Assembly (NCBI GenBank): GCA_002027195.1
Contig: MWJO01000018.1
Span: forward strand, 36,345 to 100,344
Origin: Streptomyces sp. GKU 895
GTDB lineage: Bacteria > Actinomycetota > Actinomycetes > Streptomycetales > Streptomycetaceae
Length of the DNA: 64,000 bases
Direction: 5' to 3'
The notes under the pieces were generated by a model that did no database searches, was not told the origin of the DNA, and saw only the letters and a list, made by a program, of their open reading frames with translations. The translations under genes were made by a program, and so were the position numbers. Numbering within the stretch: position 1 is the first letter of the stretch; each line of letters begins with the position of its first letter. Shown here in pieces: positions 37,752 through 46,092 of the stretch.

Positions 37752-37777
37752 GCTCCCCGTCGCACCGCGCGGGGAGC
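37752..37777 (+). terminator. Possible terminator after the His-rich gene
   Basis: Stem GCTCCCCG/CGGGGAGC with a 10-nt spacer, 24 bp after the stop; no T tract. Confidence 0.4.
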
Positions 37778-37826
37778 CGTCCGCCTATCGTGTCCCGGAT
37801 CACTTTCGCTCCACCCCCTGGACGGC

Positions 37827-37844
37827 ATACCGACCGGTCGGCAT
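37827..37844. promoter_or_regulatory. TetR-type operator, family A site 1
   Basis: ATACCGACCGGTCGGCAT contains the perfect 12-bp palindrome CCGACCGGTCGG. It lies 42 bp before the kinase gene. Related sites stand before the SDR/CoA-ligase operon (43288) and the MHS transporter (59122). The likely ligand protein is the TetR regulator at 40181-40765. Confidence 0.6.
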
Positions 37845-37885
37845 CATGAGGTGCAGACCCGTTCACCTGCCCGTAGGAGCGATGT

Positions 37886-38908
37886 ATGAGCCCCGACCAT
37901 CCGCCCGGACTCGACCTCGACCGGCTGCGCGGTCTGCTCGACCGCGAGCGGCCCGGCCTGGTCGACGGCCCCCTGACCGGCCGGCTGATCGAGGGCGGAC
38001 GGTCGAACCTCACGTACACGGTCTCCGACGGCACCTCGCGCTGGGTCGTACGACGGCCTCCGCTCGGCCACGTCCTGGCCACCGCGCACGACATGAAGCG
38101 CGAGCACCGGGTGATCAGCGCGCTGCACCCGACGAACGTGCCGGTGCCCGAGCCGCTGCTGCTGTGCGAGGACGAGGAGGTGCTCGGGGCGCCGTTCTAC
38201 GTCATGGAGTTCGTCGAGGGCACCCCGTACCGCACGGCCGACCAGCTGCTCCCGCTCGGCCCGGCACGCACGCGTGACGCGGTGCTGGCTCTCGTGGACA
38301 CCCTCGTCGAGCTGCACGCGGTGGACCCCGCCGAGGTGGGTCTCGCCGACTTCGGCCGGCCCGAGGGCTTCCTGGATCGTCAGCTGCGCCGCTGGGGCAA
38401 GCAGCTGGACGCCTCCCGCAACCGTGAGCTGGCCGGCATCGACGAGCTGCACGCGACGCTGGGCCGCCGCCTGCCGGACTCGCCCGCGGCCACCGTCATC
38501 CACGGCGACTACCGGCTCGACAACGTCCTGATCGGCGACGACGACCGGATCAAGGCGATCCTCGACTGGGAGATGTCGACCCTCGGCGACCCGCTCACCG
38601 ACCTCGGCCTGCTGGTGATGTACAGCCTGCCGCTGGGCATGCCGGACTCGCCCGTCTCCACGACCGCCGAGGCGCCGGGGCATCCCGCTCCGGCCGAACT
38701 GGTCGAGCGGTACGCGGCGCGCTCGGGGCGCGATGTCTCGCAGGTCTCCTGGTACACGGCGTTCGCGTGGTTCAAGCTCGCCGTGATCCTGGAGGGCATC
38801 CACTACCGCTACACCCTGGGCCAGACGGTCGGCCGCGGCTTCGACCGCATCGGCGACCTCGTCCCGGTCTTCATCCAGCACGGCCTCACCACCCTTCAGG
38901 AAGGCTGA
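37886..38908 (+). CDS. APH-fold phosphotransferase (ACAD10/11-like kinase)
   Basis: Protein of 340 residues with the aminoglycoside-phosphotransferase fold: EGGRSNLTYTVSDG near the N-terminus, catalytic loop VIHGDYRLDNVLIG, and metal loop ILDWEMSTLGDPLTDLGLL. This branch is found next to, or fused with, acyl-CoA dehydrogenases (ACAD10/11, LvaA) where it phosphorylates 4-hydroxyacyl-CoA. The acyl-CoA dehydrogenase starts 6 bp after its stop, supporting that role rather than drug resistance. Confidence 0.85.
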   Translation: MSPDHPPGLDLDRLRGLLDRERPGLVDGPLTGRLIEGGRSNLTYTVSDGTSRWVVRRPPLGHVLATAHDMKREHRVISALHPTNVPVPEPLLLCEDEEVLGAPFYVMEFVEGTPYRTADQLLPLGPARTRDAVLALVDTLVELHAVDPAEVGLADFGRPEGFLDRQLRRWGKQLDASRNRELAGIDELHATLGRRLPDSPAATVIHGDYRLDNVLIGDDDRIKAILDWEMSTLGDPLTDLGLLVMYSLPLGMPDSPVSTTAEAPGHPAPAELVERYAARSGRDVSQVSWYTAFAWFKLAVILEGIHYRYTLGQTVGRGFDRIGDLVPVFIQHGLTTLQEG

Positions 38909-38914
38909 CCCGCC

Positions 38915-40129
38915 ATGGACTTCGCGTTCGACGCGCGCACCGAGGAACTGCGCGCCAAGCTGCTCGCCTTCATGGACGAGTACGTCTACCCGGCCGAGGC
39001 GGTGGCGGAGGAGCAGCGGGCCGCGCTGGCGTCCCCGTGGGACACCCCGGCCGTGGTGGAGGAGCTGAAGGCGGAGGCGCGCAGGCAGGGCCTGTGGAAC
39101 CTCTTCCTGCCCGACGCCGAGTACGGTGCCGGGCTGACCAACCTCCAGTACGCGCCGCTCGCCGAGATCACCGGCCGGTCCCCGCAGCTGGCGCCGACCG
39201 CGCTGAACTGCGCGGCGCCGGACACCGGCAACATGGAGGTGCTCTCCCAGTTCGGCGACGAGCAGCAGAAGAAGCAGTGGCTGGAGCCGCTGCTTGCCGG
39301 TGAGATCCGCTCGGCGTTCGCGATGACCGAACCGGAGGTGGCCTCCTCGGACGCCACCAACATCACCACGTACATCGAGCGCGACGGCGACGACTACGTC
39401 ATCACCGGCCGCAAGTGGTACATCTCCGGGGCGATGAACCCGGACTGCAAGATCTTCATCGTGATGGGCAAGACGGACCCGGAGGGGTCCGACATCCGCC
39501 GCCAGCAGTCGATGATCCTGGTCCCGCGGGACACCCCGGGTGTCACGGTCAAGCGCGCGATGCAGGTCTTCGGTTACGAGGACCACTACCACGGCGGCCA
39601 CGCCGAGGTGATCTTCGACCACGCGCGCGTGCCGGCCTCGAACCTCATCGGCGAGGAGGGCGGCGGCTTCGCCATCGCGCAGGCCCGCCTCGGTCCGGGA
39701 CGTATCCACCACTGCATGCGGCTGATCGGCATGGCCGAGCGGGCGATCGAGCTGATGTGCCGGCGGGCCGTGTCCCGCACCGCCTTCGGCAAGGCGCTGG
39801 CCCAGCAGGGCGTGGTGCACAACTGGATCGCCGACGCGCGCGTGACGGTCGAGCAGCTGCGGCTGCTGGTCCTGAAGACGGCCTGGCTGATGGACACCGT
39901 CGGCAACCGGGGCGCCCACACCGAGATCCAGTCCATCAAGATCGCCACGCCGCGCGCGGTGGTCGACATCATCGACCGCGCGATCCAGCTGCACGGCGCG
40001 GGCGGCGTCAGCCAGGACTTCCCACTGGCCGAGCTGTACGCGGGGGCGCGGACGCTGATGATCGCGGACGGCCCGGACGAGGTGCACCAGCGGTCGCTGG
40101 CGCGGCGGGAGCTGAAGAAGTACCTCTGA
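38915..40129 (+). CDS. Acyl-CoA dehydrogenase (ACAD11-like)
   Basis: Protein of 404 residues, a flavoenzyme: FAMTEPEVASSDATNI and KWYISGAMNPDCKIFIVMGK are typical of the ACAD10/11 branch. The C-terminus has IQLHGAGGVSQDFPLAELYA and GPDEVHQRSLARRELKKYL. With the upstream kinase it probably removes phosphate from 4-phosphoacyl-CoA to give an enoyl- or 3-hydroxy-acyl-CoA, feeding beta-oxidation. A hairpin follows the stop. Confidence 0.9.
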   Translation: MDFAFDARTEELRAKLLAFMDEYVYPAEAVAEEQRAALASPWDTPAVVEELKAEARRQGLWNLFLPDAEYGAGLTNLQYAPLAEITGRSPQLAPTALNCAAPDTGNMEVLSQFGDEQQKKQWLEPLLAGEIRSAFAMTEPEVASSDATNITTYIERDGDDYVITGRKWYISGAMNPDCKIFIVMGKTDPEGSDIRRQQSMILVPRDTPGVTVKRAMQVFGYEDHYHGGHAEVIFDHARVPASNLIGEEGGGFAIAQARLGPGRIHHCMRLIGMAERAIELMCRRAVSRTAFGKALAQQGVVHNWIADARVTVEQLRLLVLKTAWLMDTVGNRGAHTEIQSIKIATPRAVVDIIDRAIQLHGAGGVSQDFPLAELYAGARTLMIADGPDEVHQRSLARRELKKYL

Positions 40130-40139
40130 GGTCACGTGT

Positions 40140-40170
40140 AAGGGGCGGCCGTCCATGGCGGCCGCCCCTT
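40140..40170. terminator. Terminator between the dehydrogenase and tetR genes
   Basis: Perfect 12-bp stem AAGGGGCGGCCG with a 7-nt loop ending in TT, between convergent genes. Confidence 0.7.
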
Positions 40171-40180
40171 GCACGCGTGG

Positions 40181-40765
40181 TCACGGACGCAGGGCCCGCA
40201 GCAGCAGGTCGGCCAGGTGGTCGGCGACTTCCTGCGGGCTCATGGGGCCGTCGGGGCGGTACCAGGTCGACAGGTGGTGGACGGAGCCGAAGTGGTAGTC
40301 CACGACCAGGTCGGCCGGGGTGGCGGTGGAGAAGACGCCGGACTTCTGGCCCTCCTCCACCAGCGCGCGGAAGCGCTCGTGGTAGCGCCGGCGCTCGGCG
40401 CGCACCTGCTTGTTCTTCTCCGGGCTCAGATGGTGCATGGAGCGGAAGAAGATCGACGCGTCGTCGAGGTTCTCGATGGTGGTCACGACGACGTCCGCCG
40501 CCGCACCCCGCAGCCGCTTCTCGATGGGCTCGTCCGCGTTCGCGAAGGCGTCGAGGCGCTCCTGCTGGACGCGCAGCACGCGCGCGTACACCTCGTGCAG
40601 GAGGTCGTCCTTGGAGCCGAAGTAGTGGTACAGCGCCCCCTTGGTGACGCCGGCCGCCTCGACGATCTCCTGCACCGAGGTGCGGTCGTAGCCCTGCTCG
40701 GCGAAGAGCCGGGTGGCGGCGGCCAGCAGCCGCTGCGGGACGGGCGTACCGTCCCCGTCGTTCAT
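40181..40765 (-). CDS. TetR/AcrR family regulator
   Basis: Protein of 194 residues. The helix-turn-helix reads TRLFAEQGYDRTSVQEIVEA then GVTKGALYHYFGSKDDLL; the C-terminal ligand domain contains RSMHHLSPEKNKQVR and SVHHLSTWYRPDGP. It lies inside the acyl-CoA catabolic cluster, 46 bp from the CoA ligase stop on the same strand, so it probably senses an acyl-CoA intermediate. Family A operators flank the cluster on both sides. Confidence 0.9.
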   Translation of the reverse strand: MNDGDGTPVPQRLLAAATRLFAEQGYDRTSVQEIVEAAGVTKGALYHYFGSKDDLLHEVYARVLRVQQERLDAFANADEPIEKRLRGAAADVVVTTIENLDDASIFFRSMHHLSPEKNKQVRAERRRYHERFRALVEEGQKSGVFSTATPADLVVDYHFGSVHHLSTWYRPDGPMSPQEVADHLADLLLRALRP

Positions 40766-40811
40766 CCTGGCCACCTGCCGCCACCTGCCCTTCCGTTCGC
40801 ACTTGCGCGTT

Positions 40812-42479
40812 CTACTGCTCGGCCTGCCCACGGGAACGCAGTTCCCGCCGGAGGATCTTCCCGGTCGCCGTCTTCGGCAGGTCGGACAGTATCTCCACCT
40901 GCCTCGGGTATTTGTAGGCGGCCAGTCTCTCCTTGCAGTACACCGCGAGTTCATCCGGGTCCGTGTCGGCCCCCGGGCGCAGGCTGATGTACGCCTTCAC
41001 GGTCTCCCCGCGGTACCCGTCGGGCACGCCGACGACGGCCGCCTCGCGCACCGCCGGGTGGGTGTAGAGCACGTCCTCGACCTCGCGCGGCCAGACCTTG
41101 AAGCCGGACGCGTTGATCATGTCCTTCTTGCGGTCGACGACGTACAGCCAGCCCTGCTCGTCCAGGAAACCGATGTCGCCGGTGCGCAGCTCGCCGCCGG
41201 GGAAGGTCTCGGCGGTGGCGTCGGGGCGCCGCCAGTAGCCGGGCACGACCTGCGGGCCGCGGACGAGGATCTCGCCCTGTTCGCCGAAGGGCACCTCGGC
41301 GCCCTGGTCGTCGACGATCCGTACGACCGTGTCGGGCCCCGGCAGGCCCACGGCCAGCGTCCCCGACACCGGGTCGACCGGGGCCTCCAAGCCGGGCGGG
41401 ACGGAGGCGCAGGGGGCGGTGCACTCGGTGAGGCCGTAGCCGTTGCGGATGTACGGCCCGAAGGCGGCCCGGAACTTCTCCACCAGCGCGGGCGGCAGCG
41501 GGGCGCCGCCGGAGGAGATCATCCGGAAGGAGGCGAAGTGGTCGCGGGTGACGTCCGGGTGGGCGGCCAGCGCCATGAAGGCCGTCGACGGGCCCACGGT
41601 GTAGTGCGGGCCGTGCTCGGCGAACGCGTCGAGGACGACGCCCGCCTCGAAACGGTACGCCAGCACGAGCGTGCCCGCGCTGTTCAGACAGGCGCCGAGC
41701 TGGCAGACCATGCCGGTGATGTGGAACAGCGGCGCCAGCGCGAAGTACACGGGCGGGTCGGGCAGTTCGAGCCCGGTCCGCTGCCGCTCGGCGTTGTACA
41801 TGATGTTGGCGTGCGTGTTGGTGGCCCCCTTGGGAGCCCCGCTGGTGCCCGACGTGTAGCTGATGAGGGCGATGTCGGACGGTCCCGGGTCCCGGCCCTC
41901 GGGCGCCTTCAGCCCCGCCCGCGCCACGGCCGTCAGGTCCTCGGCGTCGGCGGGCTGCGGCAGCCGCTCGAAGGTGAGCACGCGCGCGTCGTTGCGCGTC
42001 TGGAAATCCAGCTCGCACCCGGTGAGCACGATCCGCACCGGCGAGTCGGCGGCCGTCTCGCGCAGGTACGACTCCCAGGCGCGGTCGGAGCAGATCAGCG
42101 CGGCCACCTCGCCGTCCCGCAGGACGTGGCTGACCTCCCCGGCCTTGTACATGGGGTTGACCGGCACGACGGTCGCGCCCGCCTTCCACGCGCCGAGGAG
42201 GGCGAGCAGGAAGTGCGGGGAGTTCTGCAGCAGGACCGCCACGCGGTCGCCGCGCTCCAGGCCGCGCGCGGCGAGATGCCCGGCGACGGAGTCGCTCAGC
42301 TCGTCGACCTGGCGGTAGCTGAGCCGCCCGTCGAAGTAGGCGAGGAAGGTGCGGTCGGGAACCTCGGAAGCCGCCTCGCGCAGCGCGTGGACGAGGGAGT
42401 CGGCGGGGTCGATCGGCGCGCGCTGGGCGTCGCTGAGGAGGGCGACCCAGGGCTTGGCTGCGTACAGGGAGTCGGTCAC
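40812..42479 (-). CDS. AMP-forming acyl-CoA ligase
   Basis: Protein of 555 residues of the long-chain/4-coumarate CoA ligase family: P-loop SYTSGTSGAPKGATNTHAN, NGYGLTECTAP, GELRTGDIGFLDEQGWLYVV, RKKDMINASGFKVWPREVE and the C-terminal catalytic Lys in KTATGKILRRELR. It activates the acid entering the pathway. GTG 42479 follows GGAGGAGG and overlaps the SDR stop by 4 bp (coupled). Confidence 0.92.
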   Translation of the reverse strand: MTDSLYAAKPWVALLSDAQRAPIDPADSLVHALREAASEVPDRTFLAYFDGRLSYRQVDELSDSVAGHLAARGLERGDRVAVLLQNSPHFLLALLGAWKAGATVVPVNPMYKAGEVSHVLRDGEVAALICSDRAWESYLRETAADSPVRIVLTGCELDFQTRNDARVLTFERLPQPADAEDLTAVARAGLKAPEGRDPGPSDIALISYTSGTSGAPKGATNTHANIMYNAERQRTGLELPDPPVYFALAPLFHITGMVCQLGACLNSAGTLVLAYRFEAGVVLDAFAEHGPHYTVGPSTAFMALAAHPDVTRDHFASFRMISSGGAPLPPALVEKFRAAFGPYIRNGYGLTECTAPCASVPPGLEAPVDPVSGTLAVGLPGPDTVVRIVDDQGAEVPFGEQGEILVRGPQVVPGYWRRPDATAETFPGGELRTGDIGFLDEQGWLYVVDRKKDMINASGFKVWPREVEDVLYTHPAVREAAVVGVPDGYRGETVKAYISLRPGADTDPDELAVYCKERLAAYKYPRQVEILSDLPKTATGKILRRELRSRGQAEQ

Positions 42480-43249
42480 CGGGCCTCCTCCCACTTCTGC
42501 TGGATGTGGTTCATGCCGGCCAGCCAGCGGTCGGGCTCGGCGGCGCGGGCCTGGTAGTAGGCGGCGACCTCGGGGTGCGGAAGGATCAGGAAGCGGTCCT
42601 CCTCGATGCCCTTGAAGAGCGCGTCGGCCACGTCCTCCGGCTCGACCGCGGTCGGCTTGAGCACCAGGTCGCCGGCGGTGCCGGTGGCGGCGAGCATGTC
42701 GGTGCGCACGCCCTGGGGGCAGATGGCATGGACCTTGATCCCGCGGTGCCGGTAGGTCAGCGACAGGTACTCGGCGAAGGCGTACGCCCCGTGCTTGGTG
42801 ACGGCGTACGGGGCGGCCCCGATCATGGTCAGCAGTCCGGCCGCGGACACGGTCGACACGAACCGCCCGCTCCCCCGCTCCAGCCACGCCGGCAGCAGTT
42901 CATGAGCGGCACGCACGTGTGCCATGACGTTGACGTCCCAGGACAGCTCCCAGGCCTTGGCGTCGGCGAGATCGTCCACGTCCGGGCCGCCGAAGGCGAC
43001 ACCGGCGTTGGCGCAGTACACGTCGACGGTCCCGCCGAGGGCGGCACGGGCGTCGGCGACGACGGCGGAGGCGTCCCCGGGCACGGCGATGCCGCCGATC
43101 TCGTCGGCGACGGCCTCGGCCCGGCCGGCGTCGAGGTCGTTGACGACGACGCGGGCCCCTTCGGCGGCGAACCGCCGCGCGAGGGCGGCCCCGATCCCTC
43201 CCCCGGCTCCGGTGACGACGACTCCGGCGTCTCGCAGGGCTTCCACCAT
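42476..43249 (-). CDS. Short-chain dehydrogenase/reductase
   Basis: Protein of 257 residues. NAD(P) motif VVTGAGGGIGAALARRFA, then NAGVAF, the Ser in FVSTVSAAGLL and the Tyr/Lys pair in YAVTKHGAYAFAEYL. Probably oxidises or reduces a hydroxyacyl intermediate of the same pathway. First gene of the SDR, CoA ligase, tetR run; a family A operator sits about 40 bp upstream. Confidence 0.9.
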   Translation of the reverse strand: MVEALRDAGVVVTGAGGGIGAALARRFAAEGARVVVNDLDAGRAEAVADEIGGIAVPGDASAVVADARAALGGTVDVYCANAGVAFGGPDVDDLADAKAWELSWDVNVMAHVRAAHELLPAWLERGSGRFVSTVSAAGLLTMIGAAPYAVTKHGAYAFAEYLSLTYRHRGIKVHAICPQGVRTDMLAATGTAGDLVLKPTAVEPEDVADALFKGIEEDRFLILPHPEVAAYYQARAAEPDRWLAGMNHIQQKWEEAR

Positions 43250-43287
43250 GGGTCTCCTTAGGACTGCGGCTCCAGGCTCTGGTCAGA

Positions 43288-43303
43288 CTAACCGGTCGGT
43301 ATG
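43288..43303. promoter_or_regulatory. TetR-type operator, family A site 2
   Basis: CTAACCGGTCGGTATG, reverse complement CATACCGACCGGTTAG. Twelve of 16 aligned positions match site 1, and 15 of 16 match site 3. It lies upstream of the SDR/CoA-ligase/tetR operon. Confidence 0.6.
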
Positions 43304-43334
43304 TATCAAGGAAGGGTCGCGTCGATGCCGCCGA

Positions 43335-43356
43335 GGGGCGCGGGGAACGGCGCGAC
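43335..43356 (+). repeat. Dispersed intergenic repeat, copy 3
   Basis: Core GCGCGGGGAACGGCGCGAC, one base different from copy 1. Confidence 0.7.
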
Positions 43357-43403
43357 CAGCAAGCGCGCCCGCACCCTCCACACAACCTGCGGAAGCGCTT
43401 AAC

Positions 43404-44650
43404 GTGCACCTCATGCGCCTATCCAGACGAGCACTCCTCGCAGCGACCACGGCAGCAACATCTCTTTCCTCGGCCTCCCCCGCGTCCGCGGCCGACCGCC
43501 ACCGAAAACTCCGTACCGGTTTCGAGCGCCTCGCCGCCGACGGCTACGCCCTCCTCGACGGCCAGCGCGTAGGCGTCGTCACCAACCCCACCGGCATCAC
43601 CCGGGACGCCCGCCACATCGTCGACGTCATGCACGCCGACCCCCGGGTGAACCTGGTGGCCGTCTTCGGCCCGGAGCACGGCTTCCGCGGCACCGCGCAG
43701 GCCGGCGGCTCCGAGGGCCGCTACGACGACCCCGCCACCGGACTGCCGTCTACGACACGTACCTGAAGAGCGGCCGGCCCCTCGCCGACGTCTTCACCGC
43801 GTCCGGCGTCGACACCGTCGTCTTCGACATCCAGGACGTGGGCGCCCGCTTCTACACGTACATCTGGACGCTCTACGACTGCATGGAGGCGGCTCAGCTG
43901 GCCGGGAAGCGGTTCGTGGTGCTCGACCGGCCGAACCCCGTCACCGGTCGTTCCGCCGAAGGCCCCGTCCTGCACAAGGAGTTCGCGACCTTCGTCGGAC
44001 GGCAGCCGATCTCACAGGCGCACGGCATGACGGTCGCCGAGCTGGCGCGGCTGTTCAACGGGGAGTTCCTGACCGCGCCGGTCGCGCTGGACACCGTACT
44101 GATGACGGGATGGAGGCGGGCGGATTTCTACGATGCCGCAGGCCTGCCCTGGGTCCCGCCGAGCCCCAACATGCCCACCCCCGACACCGCGCTCGTGTAC
44201 GCGGGGACGTGTCTCTTCGAGGGCACGAACCTGTCCGAGGGCCGTGGCACCACCCGACCCTTCGAACTGCTCGGCGCGGAGGGGATCGACGGCCGGTGGG
44301 CCGCCGCCGCGAACGAACTCGGGCTGCCGGGCGTGTACTTCCGGGAGGCGTACTTCGCGCCGACGTTCTCCAAGTTCCAGGGCAAGACGGTCGGCGGGGT
44401 GCAGATCCATGTGCACGACCGGGCGGCGTACGACCCGGTCCGCACCGGGATCGGGCTGCTGGTGACCGCCAAGCGCGGGTGGGCCGGGTTCGCGTGGCGG
44501 TCCGACAACTGGATCGACAAGCTCACCGGCTCCCCGCAGGTGCGGACCGCGATCGACGCGGGTGCGGGCGTCGACGAGGTGGTGGCGGGCTGGCGGGAGG
44601 AGCTGGCCGCGTTCCGCCGCACTCGCAAGGAGTACCTGCTGTACAGATGA
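43404..44650 (+). CDS. DUF1343 / NamZ-like exo-beta-N-acetylmuramidase (frame interrupted)
   Basis: About 415 residues read across a missing G near 43745 (expected LPVYDTYLKSGRPLADVF). The signal peptide runs LSRRALLAATTAATSLSSA to ASA-A. Family segments are VGVVTNPTGITRD, VFGPEHGFRG, FDIQDVGARFYTYIWTLYD, VLDRPNPVTG and CLFEGTNLSEGRGTTRPFE. NamZ removes terminal MurNAc from peptidoglycan fragments in cell-wall recycling. GTG 43404 follows GGAAG; ATG 43413 is the alternative. Confidence 0.88.
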
Positions 44651-44757
44651 TCCCCTGGGCGGAACAGGGCAGTTGACTCGCGAAGTATGGCCAACTTCGC
44701 CCCGTAGCAGGACGATGCGACGGCATCGCACCACTTCGGGGGACGAGGGGGCCTGTC

Positions 44758-46074
44758 ATGGCGGATCCGGCGATGAGTGTGAGCCCGTACTGGGAGCTGA
44801 CCTTCGACGCGGACGGCGACCCGGACGGCGGACGGCGCGACCGGCTGCTGGCCGGGGTCGCGGAGCGCGGCGTCAAGGATCTGATCGTCTTCGCGCACGG
44901 CTGGAACAACGACCGTTCGGGGGCGACGAGGCTCTACAGCCGCTTCTTCGCGCCGATCCCGGAGCTCGCGCCGAAGGCGAAGCTCGGGTACGTGGGAGTG
45001 GTGTGGCCGTCGATGCGGTTCTGCGACGAGCCGATCCCGGACTTCCCGAGGTCGGTGGCGGCCGAGAGCACGCGGCGGCCCGCGCTGGACAAGGACACCC
45101 GGCACGCGCTGCTGGAGACCTTCCCGGGCCGGGCCACCGTGATCGACCAGATCGCGCTGATGCTGGACCAGCAGCCGCGCGAGGAGGCCGAGCTGGAGGA
45201 GTTCGGGCGGCTGGTGCGGCTGCTGGTCGAGGTGGTGCCCGCGGGGCCGCAGGCGCTGTTCGGGGCGGACACGCTCGCGGAGGGCGTGCCGCAGAGCGAG
45301 CCGGACATGTTCTCCGGGCCCGCGGTGGGGGTGTGCGAGGACTTCGCGCGCGGGCTCGCCGCGGCCGAGGCGCCGGACGGCGTGACGGAGGGATTCTCGA
45401 TCCCCAACCCCTGGGACGGGGCGCACGAGTTGCTCCGGCAAGCGACGTACTACGCGATGAAACGGCGCGCCGGCACGGTCGGTGAGCGGGGGCTCGGGCG
45501 GGTCGTCGGACAGCTCGCGGCCGAGCGGCCCGAGGTGCGGGTGCATCTGGTCGGGCACAGCTTCGGCGGGCGCCTGGTGTCCTTCGCGCTGCGCGGGCTG
45601 CCCGAGGGGGTGCGCACGGTGAAGTCGGTGACGCTGCTCCAAGGGGCCTTCTCGCACTACGCGTTCGCCGCCCGGCTGCCGCACGACGCGCGCGCGGGCG
45701 GGGTGCTGCACGGGCAGCAGAACCGCATCGACGGTCCCCTGGTGTGCTGCTACTCCCGCTTCGACAAGGCGCTGAGCACCATGTATCCGCTGGCCTCGCG
45801 CATGGCCGGGGACGCGGAAGGGGCCGCCATGAATCTCGGACGGCTGCTGGGCGCCAAGTGGGGGGCGATGGGCCACGACGGGGTGCAGGCGGTGCCGGGC
45901 ACGCGCGCGTGGAAGCTCGCCGACGCGCTCACCACCACGTTGCCGACGTCCGGGTGCGTGAACATCGACGCGGCGTCGGTGGTGAAGGACGGCAAGGCGC
46001 CGGCCGGGGCGCACAGCGACATCGTGCACCGCGAGCTGGCGCAGCTGGTGGTGGCGGCGGGCCGCATCCGCTGA
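44758..46074 (+). CDS. Alpha/beta-hydrolase fold protein
   Basis: Protein of 438 residues. The hydrolase core shows an N-terminal DLIVFAHGWNNDRSGATRLY, with an oxyanion-type HGW, and the nucleophile elbow VHLVGHSFGGRLVSFAL with Ser. Between them is a long insertion (about residues 85-230) with few recognisable features. No signal peptide. Substrate unknown. GAGGGG precedes ATG 44758. Confidence 0.82.
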   Translation: MADPAMSVSPYWELTFDADGDPDGGRRDRLLAGVAERGVKDLIVFAHGWNNDRSGATRLYSRFFAPIPELAPKAKLGYVGVVWPSMRFCDEPIPDFPRSVAAESTRRPALDKDTRHALLETFPGRATVIDQIALMLDQQPREEAELEEFGRLVRLLVEVVPAGPQALFGADTLAEGVPQSEPDMFSGPAVGVCEDFARGLAAAEAPDGVTEGFSIPNPWDGAHELLRQATYYAMKRRAGTVGERGLGRVVGQLAAERPEVRVHLVGHSFGGRLVSFALRGLPEGVRTVKSVTLLQGAFSHYAFAARLPHDARAGGVLHGQQNRIDGPLVCCYSRFDKALSTMYPLASRMAGDAEGAAMNLGRLLGAKWGAMGHDGVQAVPGTRAWKLADALTTTLPTSGCVNIDAASVVKDGKAPAGAHSDIVHRELAQLVVAAGRIR

Positions 46075-46092
46075 CCCGCCGCCACCCGGAGG

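Noticed and set aside
37886..38908. Aminoglycoside resistance gene
   Set aside because: APH fold only; its adjacency to an ACAD11-like dehydrogenase points to acyl-CoA metabolism.
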